Below are positions 26,201-40,726 of a DNA stretch of 64,000 nucleotides, one piece after another; the stretch's first letter is position 1, and each line of letters opens with the position of its first letter. This DNA is from Burhinus oedicnemus (Eukaryota; Chordata; Aves; Charadriiformes; Burhinidae). The notes beneath the pieces were generated by a model. That model ran no database searches and had not been told where the DNA came from. It saw only the letters and a list, made by a program, of their open reading frames with translations. The stretch spans positions 681,738 through 745,737 of the forward strand of contig VFFE01007022.1 in NCBI GenBank assembly GCA_008921705.1. Direction: 5' to 3'. The position numbers were made by a program, and so were the translations under genes.

Positions 26201-29200
26201 AGAGACAGTAGACTTTAATGTATTCTTAGAGAGATATGCACTCAGGGTTTCAGTTATATTCGTATTGTGTATAGGAAAAAAAGTGTAATGCAGAAACAAG
26301 CGCATCAAAATTTATTATATAATTCAATAACTTCTTAGGCTTTGATGAGATGTAGTTGATCAGTTCTAATTAAAAAAACACCAACCTTACAGGATAGTAA
26401 AGAAAACAAGAACAAAAATAATTATTTTTCAATATTTTTAAGCTGTTTTTCAGTTTGACAGTTGCTGTAAATCCCAGAAGTGTTTTCCTTTCAGCAAAAA
26501 GAAGAATTCAGATAATAAATAGCATGTACTATATGTTGGAATATATGTTACTACACAAATTAAAGATACTGTTACTGCTGTCACTCCAGCAGTAGCCCAT
26601 GAGATAGAGCTACATTAATTAATCTATCACACTCGCCCATGATATTGTTGATATGCATTCAAATCCTTTCTCTGGCTTGGAAAACAGATTGTGGTCCTGG
26701 ACCTCCCATATTTTAAGACATGGTCTGTGTCTCTAAATTGAAAAACGACGTTTAGACTGCCACGGTGAAGATGTTTTACTTCTCTGATGTTACATAAAAA
26801 TTAGTTGAGCCAGAAGGAGTGTGGTGGTGACTCCATTTATGGTGGTAATGCAGAAATCCAACACTGAAATATCTTCCCAAGTGGAGCAGCGGGAGAGTTT
26901 GGACCGGACTCTCCTGCATCTCAGATGCCCCTGTGTCTAAACAGAGAATTAGATCCTTTTTAAGGTAATGCCTGATCTGATTTAAACTGCCTAAACACCA
27001 GGAAACAGTTTGTTTCTAAGAACACGTAGGCAGGTTATGAGGTCAAATGTATAGTCTCTTGAGGAAAGTGAAGCCTAGAAATGCATTTCTTTGCATTTCT
27101 TAACTTATCTCCTTATTCAGTGCAGCCATTTCAGTGTTGTCTCCAATTCTCACTATTCCTGCTTTCACTGGCTGATGCTGTGATGCAAATCCTAACGTTA
27201 ACTTGACAACTGAATCTCACAGCTTTTGAAATGCCTTTCATTTCACAGAGATTGAATTTTCAACAACCTCCAGTGATAAGCTCTTGTGATTTGGTCCTCA
27301 AACCAGGACTCAAGCACAGCAGAGCTCTCAGCAGCATCTGACCATTCATCCAGCTCTTTCCTTTATGTCACTTGTGATTGAAAACTTCCACAGGCAACAA
27401 GTACTGTGAAATGCCAATGGTTTCCACTTATATCTGACAAGCCTTACCTCCAGCTTCAGTGGAGCACTGGATCATAGTGTCATAGGATAATTCAAGTTGG
27501 AAAGCTTAAAATTAACTGGAAGCTTAAATTCTTTGTTGATTGTAAGCCTTTAGCATGTATATGTTGGGGTCTAAACGGTCTTCTGTGCTACCAAGTGACT
27601 CACAAACACATATTAAACTTCTCAGCTTCCCACACGACCACCATGTTGCAGAACAGAAAGGCAAGGTCTGGAGAATTTATGGGAGTGACTTGGATAACAC
27701 AGGAAGCCGTAACTAGAACGTAGCTCCTGACTTTTAATGATATTGACTACTGACTTGGCTTTTGTCACAGTAATATCCACCACTGTGGGAATAAGAACAT
27801 GGATTTACTGATCAGCACACACACCAAACATTTTTGATTATGTAGTACTGTTAAGAATATTTATTTCTAGTTTAGGTTAAAGAATCACAAATAAAGGGAT
27901 GTTTTAAGGGTCATTTGCTTTTAATTTCTTGGAGGTACATATGCTTTTTTAATTGGTATACAGATAATTTTAGTCAAAAAAATCTAAATTAAATTTAAAC
28001 AAATAAGAAGATTCTAGCTTGTGGAAGTACAGGGAGATCTTTTAGCTAGGCAAAATGCGTTTATCTCTGCAGACAGTCTGACCAACACAGCAGGACTAAG
28101 GTATGTTCTAAGTTGGAATGGTGGTGTGACATTTTTCATGACACAAATAAGCATTATGTACGCATTGTATGACAGCTGAAATACGGTGATTCCAGCAGTC
28201 CGGTGTTTCTACTTCTGGCAATAGGTTGACATTAACCAAGAGAGGAAAATACATCTGTCTGTAGCTCCCAGGCTCTCTTACCTAAATTTTAATTTGACCT
28301 TAGTTCATGACCTCTGATGAACTCACACTACAAAGTAGAAAACACATGATTTTCATACACATACTTTTACCCATTTCCCTTCTATTATATTATTTCTCAC
28401 TGTTTCTGTAACTTTCCATGCTTGTATTAACATTGCACAATTTATTGGCCATGTCGTTTAATTATTTGTTTTTATTAACAATTAATTGATATTGGAAATG
28501 CATGCTCTGGGGACACTTACAGATGGAAATTTTAGTTTTAATAACTAGGAAAAAATAACAGTGTGTAAGTTGAACTCTTTTTATGTGGCATATTTTGTAG
28601 GGAGTTTTCCTTTCATGTCTCATCAACGGCTAGTCAAAAACCATTTTATAACATTAATAAAATATCAATGGAGAATATCTGATGACAGGTATATTATTTT
28701 CCCAAATGATAAGCCAAACTGAGTGTTTTAATATTATCACCTATGGTGGGTACATTAAGATACCTTACGCCTTTTTCATTTGCATGCCAAACTTTATTTT
28801 TTATATTCCCTCTTATTATTAAGACTCTTGTTTAATTTAATCCAAAGCAGAATGTTTTTAAAATTACCTGAGAGAGCTATTAATCCACAGTAGTAGAGTT
28901 TATCTGAGCTAGCTGAGAGACTTATTCTAAATCAGCATTTTTCAACAGTGAGGTGATAACTTCTCTGGGGAGGATTAAGTCTTATAAGAGAGACTCAAGA
29001 AGGACCTAGGAAAATTCTTATTAGGTTTTTTCCTCCTGGGACCTATTAAAGGCTGAACTATTTATTGAATATCCTGTAAGCATTTTGGTTTCTGCATCCC
29101 AAGTGTAAGAGAACAGATGGCTAGCTGCTGTACGCTTCCTGGGGTGAGTGAACAGCAGATTTGGTCAGCGGGGGAATTACTCTTTTAGTTCTCAATTGGG

Positions 29201-31329
29201 ATGGCCATCTCCTCTACTCTGCATGGCAGAGGGAGACCTGGAAATGAGAGCACAACTGTACAAAGCCTGGGGACTGGCAGGGGCTTTGGGATTTTGGTAG
29301 TATGTTGAAGACATCAGCCCTGTGCTGTGATCAGCCTAGCAAGACATTCACAGAGCCACCATGGCGTGAGTCTCATTCACTGAACTGGAGATGGGGATCA
29401 TTTTCATTTTACATCCTCTCCATCTGCTGGCATGAATAAGAACTGTAAAGATGGTTCGAAATATTGGCAAATGCCGCTTCAATACCTTCTCAGTTCCTGG
29501 CTGTCTCCTCTCTGTCATACAATCTAGCATTTGGTAGGGTCTTTTGTCTCACTGCAGTGAAAACGGAAAATTCTTTGGACAAGGCCAACCCATACTATTT
29601 CCCTGTCAGCTTACCAATAACGTTAACATCTATTTGTGTGTAAATTAATGTAATTTCTTTCAATGGTGCTGCTGGGCAAATACCCCTTTGAGTTTCACAC
29701 ATATATTGTGCTACAAATACACTGGGGTTTGGTAGGTCCCTCACAGGCTCCCCTAAATAAACAGAGCCTGGTTTTCAGTTGGAAATTTGGATGACTTGCA
29801 AGAAACTTTTCTGACTCCTAAGGACTGGATTGTCTCTGATCCGTAGATACCGGGTTTGTGTTTATTCTGCAAGCCCCTCTGCATCTTCCATGACGCTACC
29901 TATGAAACAAGCAAACAAAATCTCTAGTTGCATATATTTCCCTTAATGTTTGCTTAGATAAATTAATTTCCTAATTTATGCAGTATGAGGAATTTTTATA
30001 AGCTCTTATCAGTTGATAATACTGCCACAAACTTAAAGAGTAGTTGTTTGCCTGTGGTAGTGTCCAGGAAATAAATGTATTTTATGTTGAAAATCTTTCT
30101 TTTTTTAATGACTTCTAGGCTATTCACTGGGTAAGACAGTGGAGGTCAGAGGCTATTTTACCCTGTGGGCAAACAGTGAAAGTAAAGGGTCCTTGCCCTT
30201 GACATTCCTAAGCTAGAGGCAAACAAGGACAGAAGTACTCATTTAAGCACTGGCAGTGGCATGCTTAACAATGGAAGGGGAAAAATGGGTGCATCAATGT
30301 AATTAAAATAGATTAAACAGACATGGAATGTATTAGTCATGGAAAAATCCCAGCTTCCAGCTCTTGAGGAGACAGTTTCTGGAAGGCTATTTTTGTGATA
30401 TGATTGACTTTAAAATGGAATCCACAATACTTTGAGAATTATCTGGAGGCAAGACCAGCAAATGCATTCAAGCTATCATAGATCAGTGTTGGGGCTAGGG
30501 ACAATTTGTATAGCACTTCCAGCGTTTTCTGAAATGTCCTGCTACTTGGGAGCTACTGCTGTTACCTTTCCTTCTGCAGGCTAAGAAAAAAGGTAGCGTC
30601 CTGCTTTCTTTTGCATCTGTCATGGGCATAGCGGTGATGTGCAGAGAGGTTGGATAAAGTGTAGAGGAAGAAAATTAAATAGGCCAGATGGGACTAGAAA
30701 AGTAGCAAGAAATCTAAAATTGCAAGTACAGCTGATCAAGACAAGCACAGACCTACCCTAATACCTATGAGGTGATGCAAGCCTGGTGATCATGCAGCTT
30801 CCTCTCTCCCTGCCATATAGTCATAGTTGCATCTGCTGCTACCCGAGCTCTTAAGTCAGGTTGCTCCCTTGAAGTGAGCTCTTCCATCCATCATCTCACC
30901 TGTTTACTTGGGACTTCGGGGAGCAGTAGAAGATTTGATCTTAATGATTATTTCCACTGGGAAATGGTTTCCTCTTTTATGGCTACAAGTATATTAAAGC
31001 AGTAAAAATAATAATGCATGAAGAGCTTGACTTTTCTCTGATTAGAGAGTCTCACGCTCATCAGAGTTTTGAGAAATTTCATAACCTGTTGTCTGTATGG
31101 TGCTTCATAAACGAAGTTTATGTTCACTGATTACATGATGCAAGTAAACAGATGTCCTTTATAAAAAGTTTTAACACTTTTGAAGGGAGAAAAATATTTT
31201 GAACAACACAGTGAAAATATCAGCTATTGCAAGTCCAAACCAATGCACTAAATTAATATATTGTTCTCTGTGTGAAAAATAAGAGCTCTGATTCTGAAAC
31301 GACTCATTTAAAGGAGTTGCTTTGAATTT
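23234..31329. other. long featureless AT-rich stretch
   Basis: About 8 kb with only very short open frames (none above 70 codons) and no repeat that I can name. This includes a slightly GC-richer patch around 24780-25100 containing CTCCCCCTCTCCCGCC-like and CCCCTCCCCAGACC words, and a patch at 29100-29300. No exon, RNA gene or transposon is supported. Confidence 0.6.
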
Positions 31330-31851
31330 GGCCCCACCTCAAATACTGTATTCAGTTTTGGGCCACTCACTACAAGAAAGACATTGAGGTGCCAGAGAGT
31401 ATCCAGAGAAGGGCAACGAAGCTGGTGAAGGGCCTAGAGAACATGTCTTATGAGGAGCAGCTGAGGGAACTGGGGTCGTTTAGCCTGGAGAAAAGGAGGC
31501 TGACGGGAGACCTTATCACTCTCTATAACTACCTGAGGGGAGGCTGTAGAGAGGTGGAGGTCGCCCTCTTCTCCCAAGTAACAAGCAATAGGACAAGAGG
31601 AATTGGCCTCAGGTTATGCCAGGGGATGTTTAGATTGGATATTGGGAAAAATTTCTTCACCAAAAGAGTCATCACACATTGGAACAGGCTGCCCAGGGAA
31701 GTGGTGGAATCGCCATCCCTGGAGCTATTTAAAAGGTGGGTAGATGTGGTGCTGTGGGACATGGTTTAGTGGTGGTTTTGGTAGTGTTAGGTTTATGGTT
31801 GGACTTGATGATCTTAAAGGTCTCTTCCAACCGAGGTGATTCTATGATTTT
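31330..31851 (+). mobile_element. CR1 LINE 3' end, relatively well preserved
   Basis: A 5'-truncated CR1 insertion of about 520 bases. It starts at GGCCCCACCTCAAATACTG, runs through the ORF2 C-terminus, and ends with TGATGATCTTAAAGGTCTC, CTTCCAACC and an ATTCTATG-type tail near 31838-31851. The protein-coding part is still open, unlike that of the copies at 5 kb and 54 kb, so this insertion is probably younger or belongs to a later subfamily. No target duplication is obvious, which is normal for CR1. Confidence 0.95.
31389..31769 (+). pseudogene. CR1 ORF2 C-terminal fragment, open frame of 126 codons
   Basis: C-terminal piece of the CR1 ORF2 polyprotein, downstream of the reverse transcriptase domain. 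Visible family signatures, in order, are [15 protein letters not shown] (residues about 5-19), [49 protein letters not shown] and [20 protein letters not shown], with a stop after DVVLWDMV. The fragment has no start of its own; the first Met at 31389 is incidental, because codons upstream to about 31330 also read as CR1. It lacks the endonuclease and reverse transcriptase and cannot move on its own. I call it a pseudogene because it is a truncated transposon piece, although its frame is undamaged. Confidence 0.9.
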
Positions 31852-34800
31852 AAATATTTCACTAGTGTAATTCTCTTGACCTTAAGAGAATTGCATGAAA
31901 TTCATATGTGAGCAAAGTATGCTCAAAGTTGAATGATATTTTTACTTGTGTGATGAGAAATAGTCAGGGAGATGAAACCCTTTATGAAGCTGATGCATTT
32001 TTCAGGCATCTTTGGACAAGAAGAAAAATTTAAAAGCAGAGATGTTTATTATGATGTTTCCAATCTTAAGTTGCAGGGTCCTACCAAAAGGCTTTGAAAC
32101 TGTCAGCATGGCCCCTTATAAGTTTATTACTTGCCTATGAACTGGCATATGTTTTAGATTTGTTAGAGGAAGTTTTCTAATGTACACTTTCAGTGTTTCT
32201 CTACTGTAAACAACTCTTAAATACAGAAAGTGGTACTGCGAGCCAAGCTGGACTTTTACTGGTCACCAGGGTCAACTGCAGAACCAAGTCTGACCTCCAA
32301 TCTCTGACTCCAATTAGTCACAGAACTAATTTATTTTTCATTTTCCAGGCCATTTGTCTTCTTGGAAACCACAGTGACTTATATGATTCCAAGAACTGCA
32401 CTTGAAAAAAATAATTGTAGTGTGTTTGTCTGTATTTAGCTCTAACATGTGTTCATACCAGTGATTTATACATTACAAAAGGTGTTAGTTTATTTGAATT
32501 AGAAGACTGGGTGGCTCTTTCAGTGTTTGTGTCTGGAATATGTTCTTTTCAGGATGAATGTGATTTGATTTTGATCTTTTTATGGTTTCCTAAGCATAGG
32601 TACGTACCTAAGCACATGTCAGGTTGCCACGTTTTAGCTATTTGGTCAAATTTTCTACTGCTCTATATTGCGAACAACACTGCAGGAATTTTTTAAGAAT
32701 GCAGTTCCTATGAATTTGCACTAAAGTTAAATGTGGCTGACTGTTCAGTGAAAAAAATTTTCTTTGTGCCTATTGGAGTTACAATAGCCATATGATTTCC
32801 AGAATTTAGCAAATCATAAGCTATAGTATAACAGCACAGTTTTTTCACCACTGAAGAAGAATTACATTTCCTTTGTGGTGTATTACTGTGAACACACAAT
32901 TACCATGAACAATAACTAGAATTATGCACATTGCTCATCATGAAGTAGGTTAAATAATAATCTCTAAATCTCTTTCTCAATCCTTATATTCTAGACAACA
33001 TAAGTAATATACATATAAATACATGAAAGGCAAAAGTCAAAGTCAGCAGTGCAAGTTTAGACAATGATAACTAACAAGAAAAAAATCTTCAGAAAGATAG
33101 TTGCTAGAGTATGGTCAGTAGCACTTCAAATTTCAGGATGTTCCAGAGACTGGCATCTTGGCTCCATACTTTCTTCTAGGTAACTTGCACTCAGCTGGAG
33201 GCCCAGGCGGGTGTGTTTCTCTCCTGTCCTGGATTGTACAGGACAAAAACCCAGACACACAGGTCAGGGGGAAGCACAGCATGCCCTTGTAGGCTAGACA
33301 TAGCCTCACTTTTCTTCAGCCTGAAACAGCTGTGCCACTACAGCCTGGTCTTAGGTTAAGATACAGGCTATCTTGTAGCAAGAAAGGACCAGTTTGGGAA
33401 TCATGCTTCTCCGTGAAAACACTGTCTTTGTGTCCTTCTTACAGCTATGGAGTCCTGGCCTTTTTGAAGGTCAAATTTGCAAGTGCACAATTTCACCGTT
33501 CCTAATTACAAATCCCTTGCTCTGATATGAAATCACATGCACTGACACCCTGTGTTTTTCATAAATCTATGAAAAAGTATCTTCTTGAATAGGAGCAATT
33601 TATATATTAATTCTATTTCTGTCAAGCTATTTAAGGTTTGCGTTTTTTGTTTTCCAGTGCTAATCTTGGAACACAATGTCCAGGGAGACAGACAACGGAA
33701 GAATTTTGAGGTTGATTTCTGAAAGACTCCAAATTTCACTGTTGGTAGCGGCTGTGGGATTTTTTGGAAGTCATGTGGAATGCACTTTTTACAGTTTTCC
33801 AGTGAAAGGTCCAGTACGGGCATTCTCAGAACCCTTACATTCTGTCTAGATTAGCAGCCAAGCCTTCTCCCACTTTGATATTTTAAGCTCACTAGAGCTT
33901 CAGCTGGTAGATGCAGATGACATATTGCATCATATCACTTTAAGTGACTTTAGCAATCGTTGTATGAAAAACACAGTACTGCTTATGTTTTCTTGAGAAA
34001 AAGGAAAGAAAAAAAAAAGGTTATTTGTACACAGTAGCAAGTCAGTGGGAAGGTGAGACCTTGGGGTTTTTTGGATGAGTGGTGGAAACAGGCTAATTAT
34101 AAACTGTCAGTGGAAAAATAGCTCATATGATTTAATGCTTTAGATACTTTGCAGAAAGCAACAGCTCAGAATCTGACTAGTGATCTGCCTGCTTTAAAGG
34201 CACCCTTGAGAGATTTATCTCCCATCGTGCAGGCACTGTAAAGATGTCTTTGAGGATTCTTTTGCGGTCCCGTTGTGAGAGGCAAGCTAGGGTGGAGCTG
34301 AGACCCAGGACCCTGCTGTAGTATGACTGCGCCTTGCAGCACTGGAGAGTCTGGGAGACCCTGAGGCCGATAGGGAAATGCAGGTGCCCGATAGACTTGT
34401 CTTGAGGTGCGAGTAAAAGCTAATGTCTCAGAGTAAGTCCCCTGAGTGATGAGAGTACGTTTGGAGGAGCTTACTCACCTCACTTCCATCCTTGCAAGCT
34501 TTGCTATAGGTCTACCTGAGCAATGTATATGCATGTAACTCATTCATCTACATCCATTGAGAATACATCTAGTTTACTGGACTCAGAAAACTAACAACCC
34601 TAAAGCTAATATGTAAACCCTACTGGAACTTTAAATAAGCAGGAAAATGTGTGAGTGCATGCTATAGAAAACAAAACATCACAGAGCATTTTCAGAAATA
34701 ATGAGAAGAAAAAACAATGAGATTTTGTTATTGACTCCAAGAGACAATTTGGGAAGAAAAATCTCATGGATGGCTCAGGATGTTTAAAATTCTAGATTCA

Positions 34801-37800
34801 TTGTACTAGAAATGAACTGGCAATTTATACAAAAATCAGTGTGAGAAAATGGAATGTCACATGGATTTCCTTTTCAAAGTAGAGCCACACCTGAGCTTTA
34901 CATTAAAGAGTAAAAACTTCAGATGAAAGGTCTGGAAAATTCTTTTTTTCTGTAACACAGCACAGAAATTTCTGGAAAACAACTTCTGGATAATGAGAAT
35001 AAGATAATTATCAATGTTTTTTCCTGGAATATACTCCTAAAAATCCAATTAAAAGGTTTTGCTATTTCAACCTTTAGATCTGCATTTGTGGAAGAGAGAA
35101 TCAAAGCATCACATTCCTTATTTCTAATGCCTTTGACATACGGCCCTTCACTCCGTAAATGCCTGTATCCATAAGCTGAGCTTCAGTGTCCAAGGTGTGG
35201 ACCATGCTTTCTTTGCTTTAAGTTTCACCCAGAATTTTATGTTTGTTTACCTTTTGTATTCTTGCTATCATTTAGCACGTTTTGTGAGGTCAGTGAAGTC
35301 CAGGACTTCAGAAGAAATCTCTGGGTGATTCCTAAAGATGCTGACCACCTGTTTTGCCACAAATATAAAAGGAAAAGCAGGGATTCATGTTTCTGATAAT
35401 AAGGACTCACCCATTTTATGCCATTTGCTAGATTGCTGAATATTTCTAGTAATTTCCCATACAGTTATGGTCAGTTAATCAATGTAAAAGAAGAGTAAAT
35501 TACTAAAGGGAAAAAAAGAATGAGCACTAAAGGGACTATAAAGAAAAGTGCAAATCAAAGTGCAGAACAGGGGAAAAAAACCCACAACAAAAAAAATAGA
35601 GGAAAACCAAAAAACAGTCCAAGAATGAAGAAGAAGAGGAAAAGAATCAGAAGCTGCAGGAGTGGTGGGATGTTTTCAGAACAGGCAATACAGGGAAGAG
35701 AGAGAACCATTATGTACAGAATTTGGAAATGCATACTAAGCAGACGTACAGCTTTGGCTTAATCGCAAGAGAGCCTGAGGCCTGACTCAGTGTTGGATTC
35801 ATATACCTCCCATATTGCTCAAAACTCAGACCCTGAATTTACTAGCTCAATCTGTATTTAATATTTAAGTTATTGAGACTACAACAATGAATCCTCTTAT
35901 TCTGAAACCAGACACAGGGCTGTGGCACAGCTCTGTTCCCACTTAGCAAGGCAGTGTAGTCATGGACCTAGTTTCAGTCCACACTGGGATGAGATCAAGT
36001 CACTAAGTTTGGAATGATATTTTAGCTCATCTGTTGCTCAGTTCTGGATCCTTTATATCCAGGGTTTTAGTTTGTGTTCTGTCATCCTTTTTCTGTTCAT
36101 TGCCCATGATGGTTGCTGTTAAGTCTGGGGACTGGGCTAGGTTGGTTTCGGGTTGGGTTGTATCCATACTCACTTCCATTGTTGGCAAATCTTTAATCAT
36201 TTCTCTCCCAAAACAGATGGAAATCTTTGTTTACTGCAATCTTATGACAGGAATCTTACAAAAAGTAAATTAATTTTACTTCAGAGTGAAAGCATCACAA
36301 AAACTTGTGCCAGTAGGAAGGAGAGTAGACATCAATAAATGGAAAACCTTCACTTCCAAATAATGATGTTGTATTAAAACTCCACAGGGGAGTGGACTGC
36401 TTGTAATAGTGGGGTTTGTCCACCTTGAAAAAAAACATACCTTTTTCCATAGTTTCCAGTCTTAACTTCATTTTTTCCATCTCCTATGGCTGATTTTCCC
36501 ATTCCTGTGCACCAAAGTGAGGGTCTCGGATTGAAGGAGGCTTCAAAACCTACTTTAAAACCTATTTTGCAATAGTTTCTTGGGCAGATCATCAGCCACA
36601 GAAAAAGTGCATCAGCAGCTAAGCTTTACTGCTTATTCTACGGTGCAGGAAGGGCTGGATGAAAGCTGTTCTTATTGTAAAATGCTGCACTTATGGTTGA
36701 AGGAAACAATTTTGCTCAGATCAAGTAGAGCTGCTAACTTAGTCCTTCTCTGTAACGTACATTTTTTTCTCTAAGCTGCTGGAGCAGTTCTGAATAGCAG
36801 ATCTAAGGTAGTGTCCCTGTAGATAGTAACTGAGCTAGGGAGAAACATGTAGCAGAAAGATTTCTCTGAGACATATATGTGGGTTGTTGTTAAACCAGAT
36901 TTGTTACTTAGAGGGTAAGCTACTAGTTATTCTGTTTTCTGTTAACTCCCAGGACTGTTGTTTTCTGAGCAAAGAACTCTTTATTTGCATTTGTCATTAG
37001 TCTCTGAAATAAAATAATTCCAGTTACTTACTACTGTTGTTTCTACTGGCAAGAAAACTACTTTTACAAGTCATACAAGTAAATATAATAGTAATGTCTT
37101 CCTGAGGCTTGCTGTTCAACACACCTTTACCTTATTTAACACTGGGGCAAAGCCAATTGGGACCACCCATTCTTGGAAATATAAAAGACCAGCACAAATT
37201 GGAAAAATGTTGACTGCTGAATCATCATGTGGAATATCCAGTTCCAGTTCCTCAGGGCAACACTTACAGCAACCCACACGAGATGCCAGGTCATAGAGAG
37301 AAGCTCTGAGCCTGTCTACGGCCCTGCTTCAGGAAAACATTTTTGTTTAGAAGTGGTACTTCAGTGTATTCTAATAGTTAGCATGTGTTTTAAAGCCTTT
37401 TGACTGCAGTGGCTTTTAGATACACTCACAAGATCTAAGCCAGTAGACACCATCTTTCCCTGAAGAATTTTATGAAGCTTGTGTGACCCTCTGCCAGCCT
37501 TTCGCAGCTGCTTATTTTAAGTTACTTTGTCTTACTGACACTTCTGCAGTGACATAAAAGTTACTTTGTGGGTTCAATTATGCAGATATAAAAGTGTTAC
37601 AATTGATTTATACCCTGTAGGAAGGCAAATAAGCTTACTGAAATAAAAGGATCCCTGTTAGGGGGATATCAATACAGCTTTTGCTTAAAATAATCCCATT
37701 CATCTGAAAAGCTATCTCAGGACAAAATGTGTGTGTCGACCAATAAGGTCTTGGTTTCAAGCAGAAATTATGAGGTCACTTAATTGGATTCATAGACTTT

Positions 37801-40356
37801 TCACTCCTGCTGGGAATTTAATAGAAAGCACCCTTCTCTGATTTAGCTTTCTGTTATTTTTAATAGGTTCCAGCTCAAGAATAATTATCAACTCTCATAT
37901 TACTTACTGTTATCAGGATGTGAAGCTACTGACAATTCTGACAATGTATATTAGTGAATCTAGCATTCAGGTATTTAAATTGGTTTGTTAGATGATATAT
38001 ATGGATAAAACAAAATATTGGGCAGGAAGAAATCAGTGGATTAATGTGCCAGTGCCACATTTAATAACTAAGGCTATTTGGAGGGAATTTATTGTTTACA
38101 TGAAGTAATCCATGACTATGTTTGTGCTGGCCGTAAGATCTGTGAAATGAAAAATCTGGGATTTCTGTAAATATTTCTTGGTCTAGCTAAATGAGGATTA
38201 TACACAAAAAACCAACACAGTAATACACTCTAGTAAGCCCTCCCAGACTTCAGCAATAACGAGGAAGTCTACCAAGACACCCATGCAGCACTTTTCCAGA
38301 GAAACCCAATGAGATGAAGTACTCAGCAAGGTCTGGAAAAGTCCTGGACATTTACATGAGGTTTAAGAACTTTAGACTTATACCTGCTGAAGCTAACACA
38401 TTCTGAATGGACTCAGTGTCATGTTTTGATGCATAAACGATTGTCAAAGATTAGGATTTAAGATGGAATCTAATATGACAGATGATTATCCACACCTGCC
38501 TATGCTGAAATTCTTACACTTTTCTTTGGTATTTACATCTGGTATTTACAACTATTACAGATAAGGTATTTTGACCTCTAAGTCTGAATGGCAGAACAAC
38601 TGAATGGCAGATGTTGGGATTGCTTGAGATAGTTTACAATGACTATGCTTTTCAAAAGTATTTCCGTGCTAGGAGGTGTGAATATATGTGAATGCACAGG
38701 TAGGGAAGTGTGTTACTTGGCTATTCTGTTGATTTTTGAGATTGTTCTAATACCTTTTATTACAGGTATTTATTATGGATATTGGGTCTTCGTATTTGAA
38801 TAACTGAGATAACAGTGTAAAGAATAACGTTTGGCATAGAATCATGCCACAAAGCTTGGTTTTGATTGTGAGGGAAAAATACGGATTCTGCAAGTTAGTG
38901 AGGTTTCCTTTTGTTTTTTCTTCTTGGTGTAACTGTACAATTTTATGTATCTGTGATGGATCTGTATGTATCCTTGACTTCTTTATGAAAAAACAATTTG
39001 AAGTAGTGAAAAGACAGAAAAACAAATATAGAAAAAACACCCAGCGCCCCAAGCCATTAAATCATATTGAATTCCAAACTGTGACTTTTTAAAGTGGAGT
39101 CATTTAAACATACAATCTTCTTCCTGAATGGGAGTTGATCTTCACACACGTGGTAACACTGCAGGGATCATTCCAAGAGGAAAGGAAACCTATGTTCTTG
39201 CTGCTATTTTTAATGTTTCTCTGACTAAAGAGACCATAGTGTGGGGCAGAAATACCATGTAGCTTGAGAGCTCCAGGTAATGGTGAAGAGCTATTGATGC
39301 TGTGGCTGGATGGAAGCCTTGGGGAATGGATTGCTGTTCGTATAATTTTGTAGGCCAGTTTATCTTGGTGGCAAAGACTCAAGAAATATATGCTTCGCAT
39401 ATCATGTCTAGAGGAAACATTGCAGATTTTGCTTATCTCTCTTTGTATTCATTCTGCAAATCTTATTTTGTCCACGAATCTTTTGTCAAAGAATAAAAGG
39501 CAGCAGGAGACAATGAAGTATTTTATTATTCTCTCAGCACCTTATTTCTCTCCTTGTATTTCCAAGGGAACAATTCATGTGGAACAAACATGTGCAAAGA
39601 ACACAAGATCCACATAAAAGGGCACCAAGCATCCTGTTTGTGAATAGTTGTCATGTAGTTGCAGCCAGTTGCCAGCATGTAATGATGATTTATGCTTGGC
39701 TACCATTTGCTTGGCTTACTTGTGATTGGCTTTTAATCCTGCCTAGATGGAATGATTGGGCTGCTTTCAAAAGACATGGCACTTGAAATGGAGCAGTTGT
39801 TAATGCTTTTCCTAATCCTCCCATCAGCTGAAGAGCTCTAATCAATCTGGTTTGAATGCTGATGAATAAAACTCACAGATAACATAGACAGGCAGGGTGA
39901 GGCAGCTCCAAGGTGCATATTTGGACTGAGGGAGCAGCAGCCATGCCAGGTAGTCGTGCTGATTTCTCTGTTGTGCTTACAGCAGCTTTGATTAAGAGAG
40001 AATTTGAGAAAGACACTTTATCTTGCCAAAGAGTATAACAAAAAGTACAGAGAAGAAGGAAAACACTGGTGAAGAGGATGTGTCATTGGTAATCATCTAG
40101 GCTGAGTAACAATGAAATTCTGACTGTGTGAGGCCTCTGCTTAAATGGCCAAAAATAGTTACATGTAATTACCAAGTTTTCAGCTGAATAATTTGGCAGG
40201 GTTTTGAAACGTGCAGAGGCTTTCCATCGCCTCATGTGGTCTTTGTGCTTGTGAAGGGTGAGAAACGCTTAAACTGAAACAGTCCTGATGTATGGGTTCT
40301 CTGCTGGACCAGCTTTTTTAACTTAGTTTCCAAAGGTCAATTACTTTTGAGTTGGG
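31852..40356. other. long AT-rich stretch without recognised genes
   Basis: About 8.5 kb with short chance open frames only. A modest GC bump at 34200-34480 has no recognisable content. Two stretches (37630-38160 and 39690-39880) are rich in TAAT/ATTA and related words, such as TTAATTGGATTCAT and GATTGGCTTTTAATCC, and would be my first places to look for conserved non-coding elements. That is an impression only. Confidence 0.5.
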
Positions 40357-40655
40357 AAGTTCTGCTAATTAATTCCTAGCCAACATGGCTTCTCAGCTTA
40401 CAAAAGCAAGCAAACATAAGAGGAACAACAAAAACCTTCCTACAGGGAGTGTTACAAATTAAAAAAACCCCAAAACACAAAGCCCCAACAACCCTTTAAA
40501 ACATCTTACAAAGTTCAAGTGCTGTTTCTGTGAGTAAAGGGCACTGGGAAAGACGCATTCTATCCGTGCAGCAGAGCAACAGTGTATGTATATTCCTGAA
40601 CTCTCTGTGACCCAAAGTACCTAGAATACAGTACCAGGCAATCTGACCTAAAAAT
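40357..40655 (+). repeat. duplicated sequence, copy A
   Basis: About 299 bases matching 41010-41280 in the same orientation. Shared landmarks in order: GCTAATTAATTCCTAGCC, GCTTCTCAGCTTACAAAAG, CAAAAACCTTCCTA, TGTTACAAATTAAAAAAA, TTTCTGTGAGTAAA, CATGCAGCAGAGCAAC-like, and AAGTACCTAGAATACAGTAC. Identity is roughly 85-90% over the first 110 bases by eye, with indels later. Nothing in it suggests a protein. It could be a tandem duplication or two copies of an unclassified repeat. Confidence 0.85.
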
Positions 40656-40726
40656 AACAGCTACAGTATGTATAATACATTTTAATTGTGATCTGAAAAT
40701 GTATGGAGAAAAAGGACCTATGCTTC

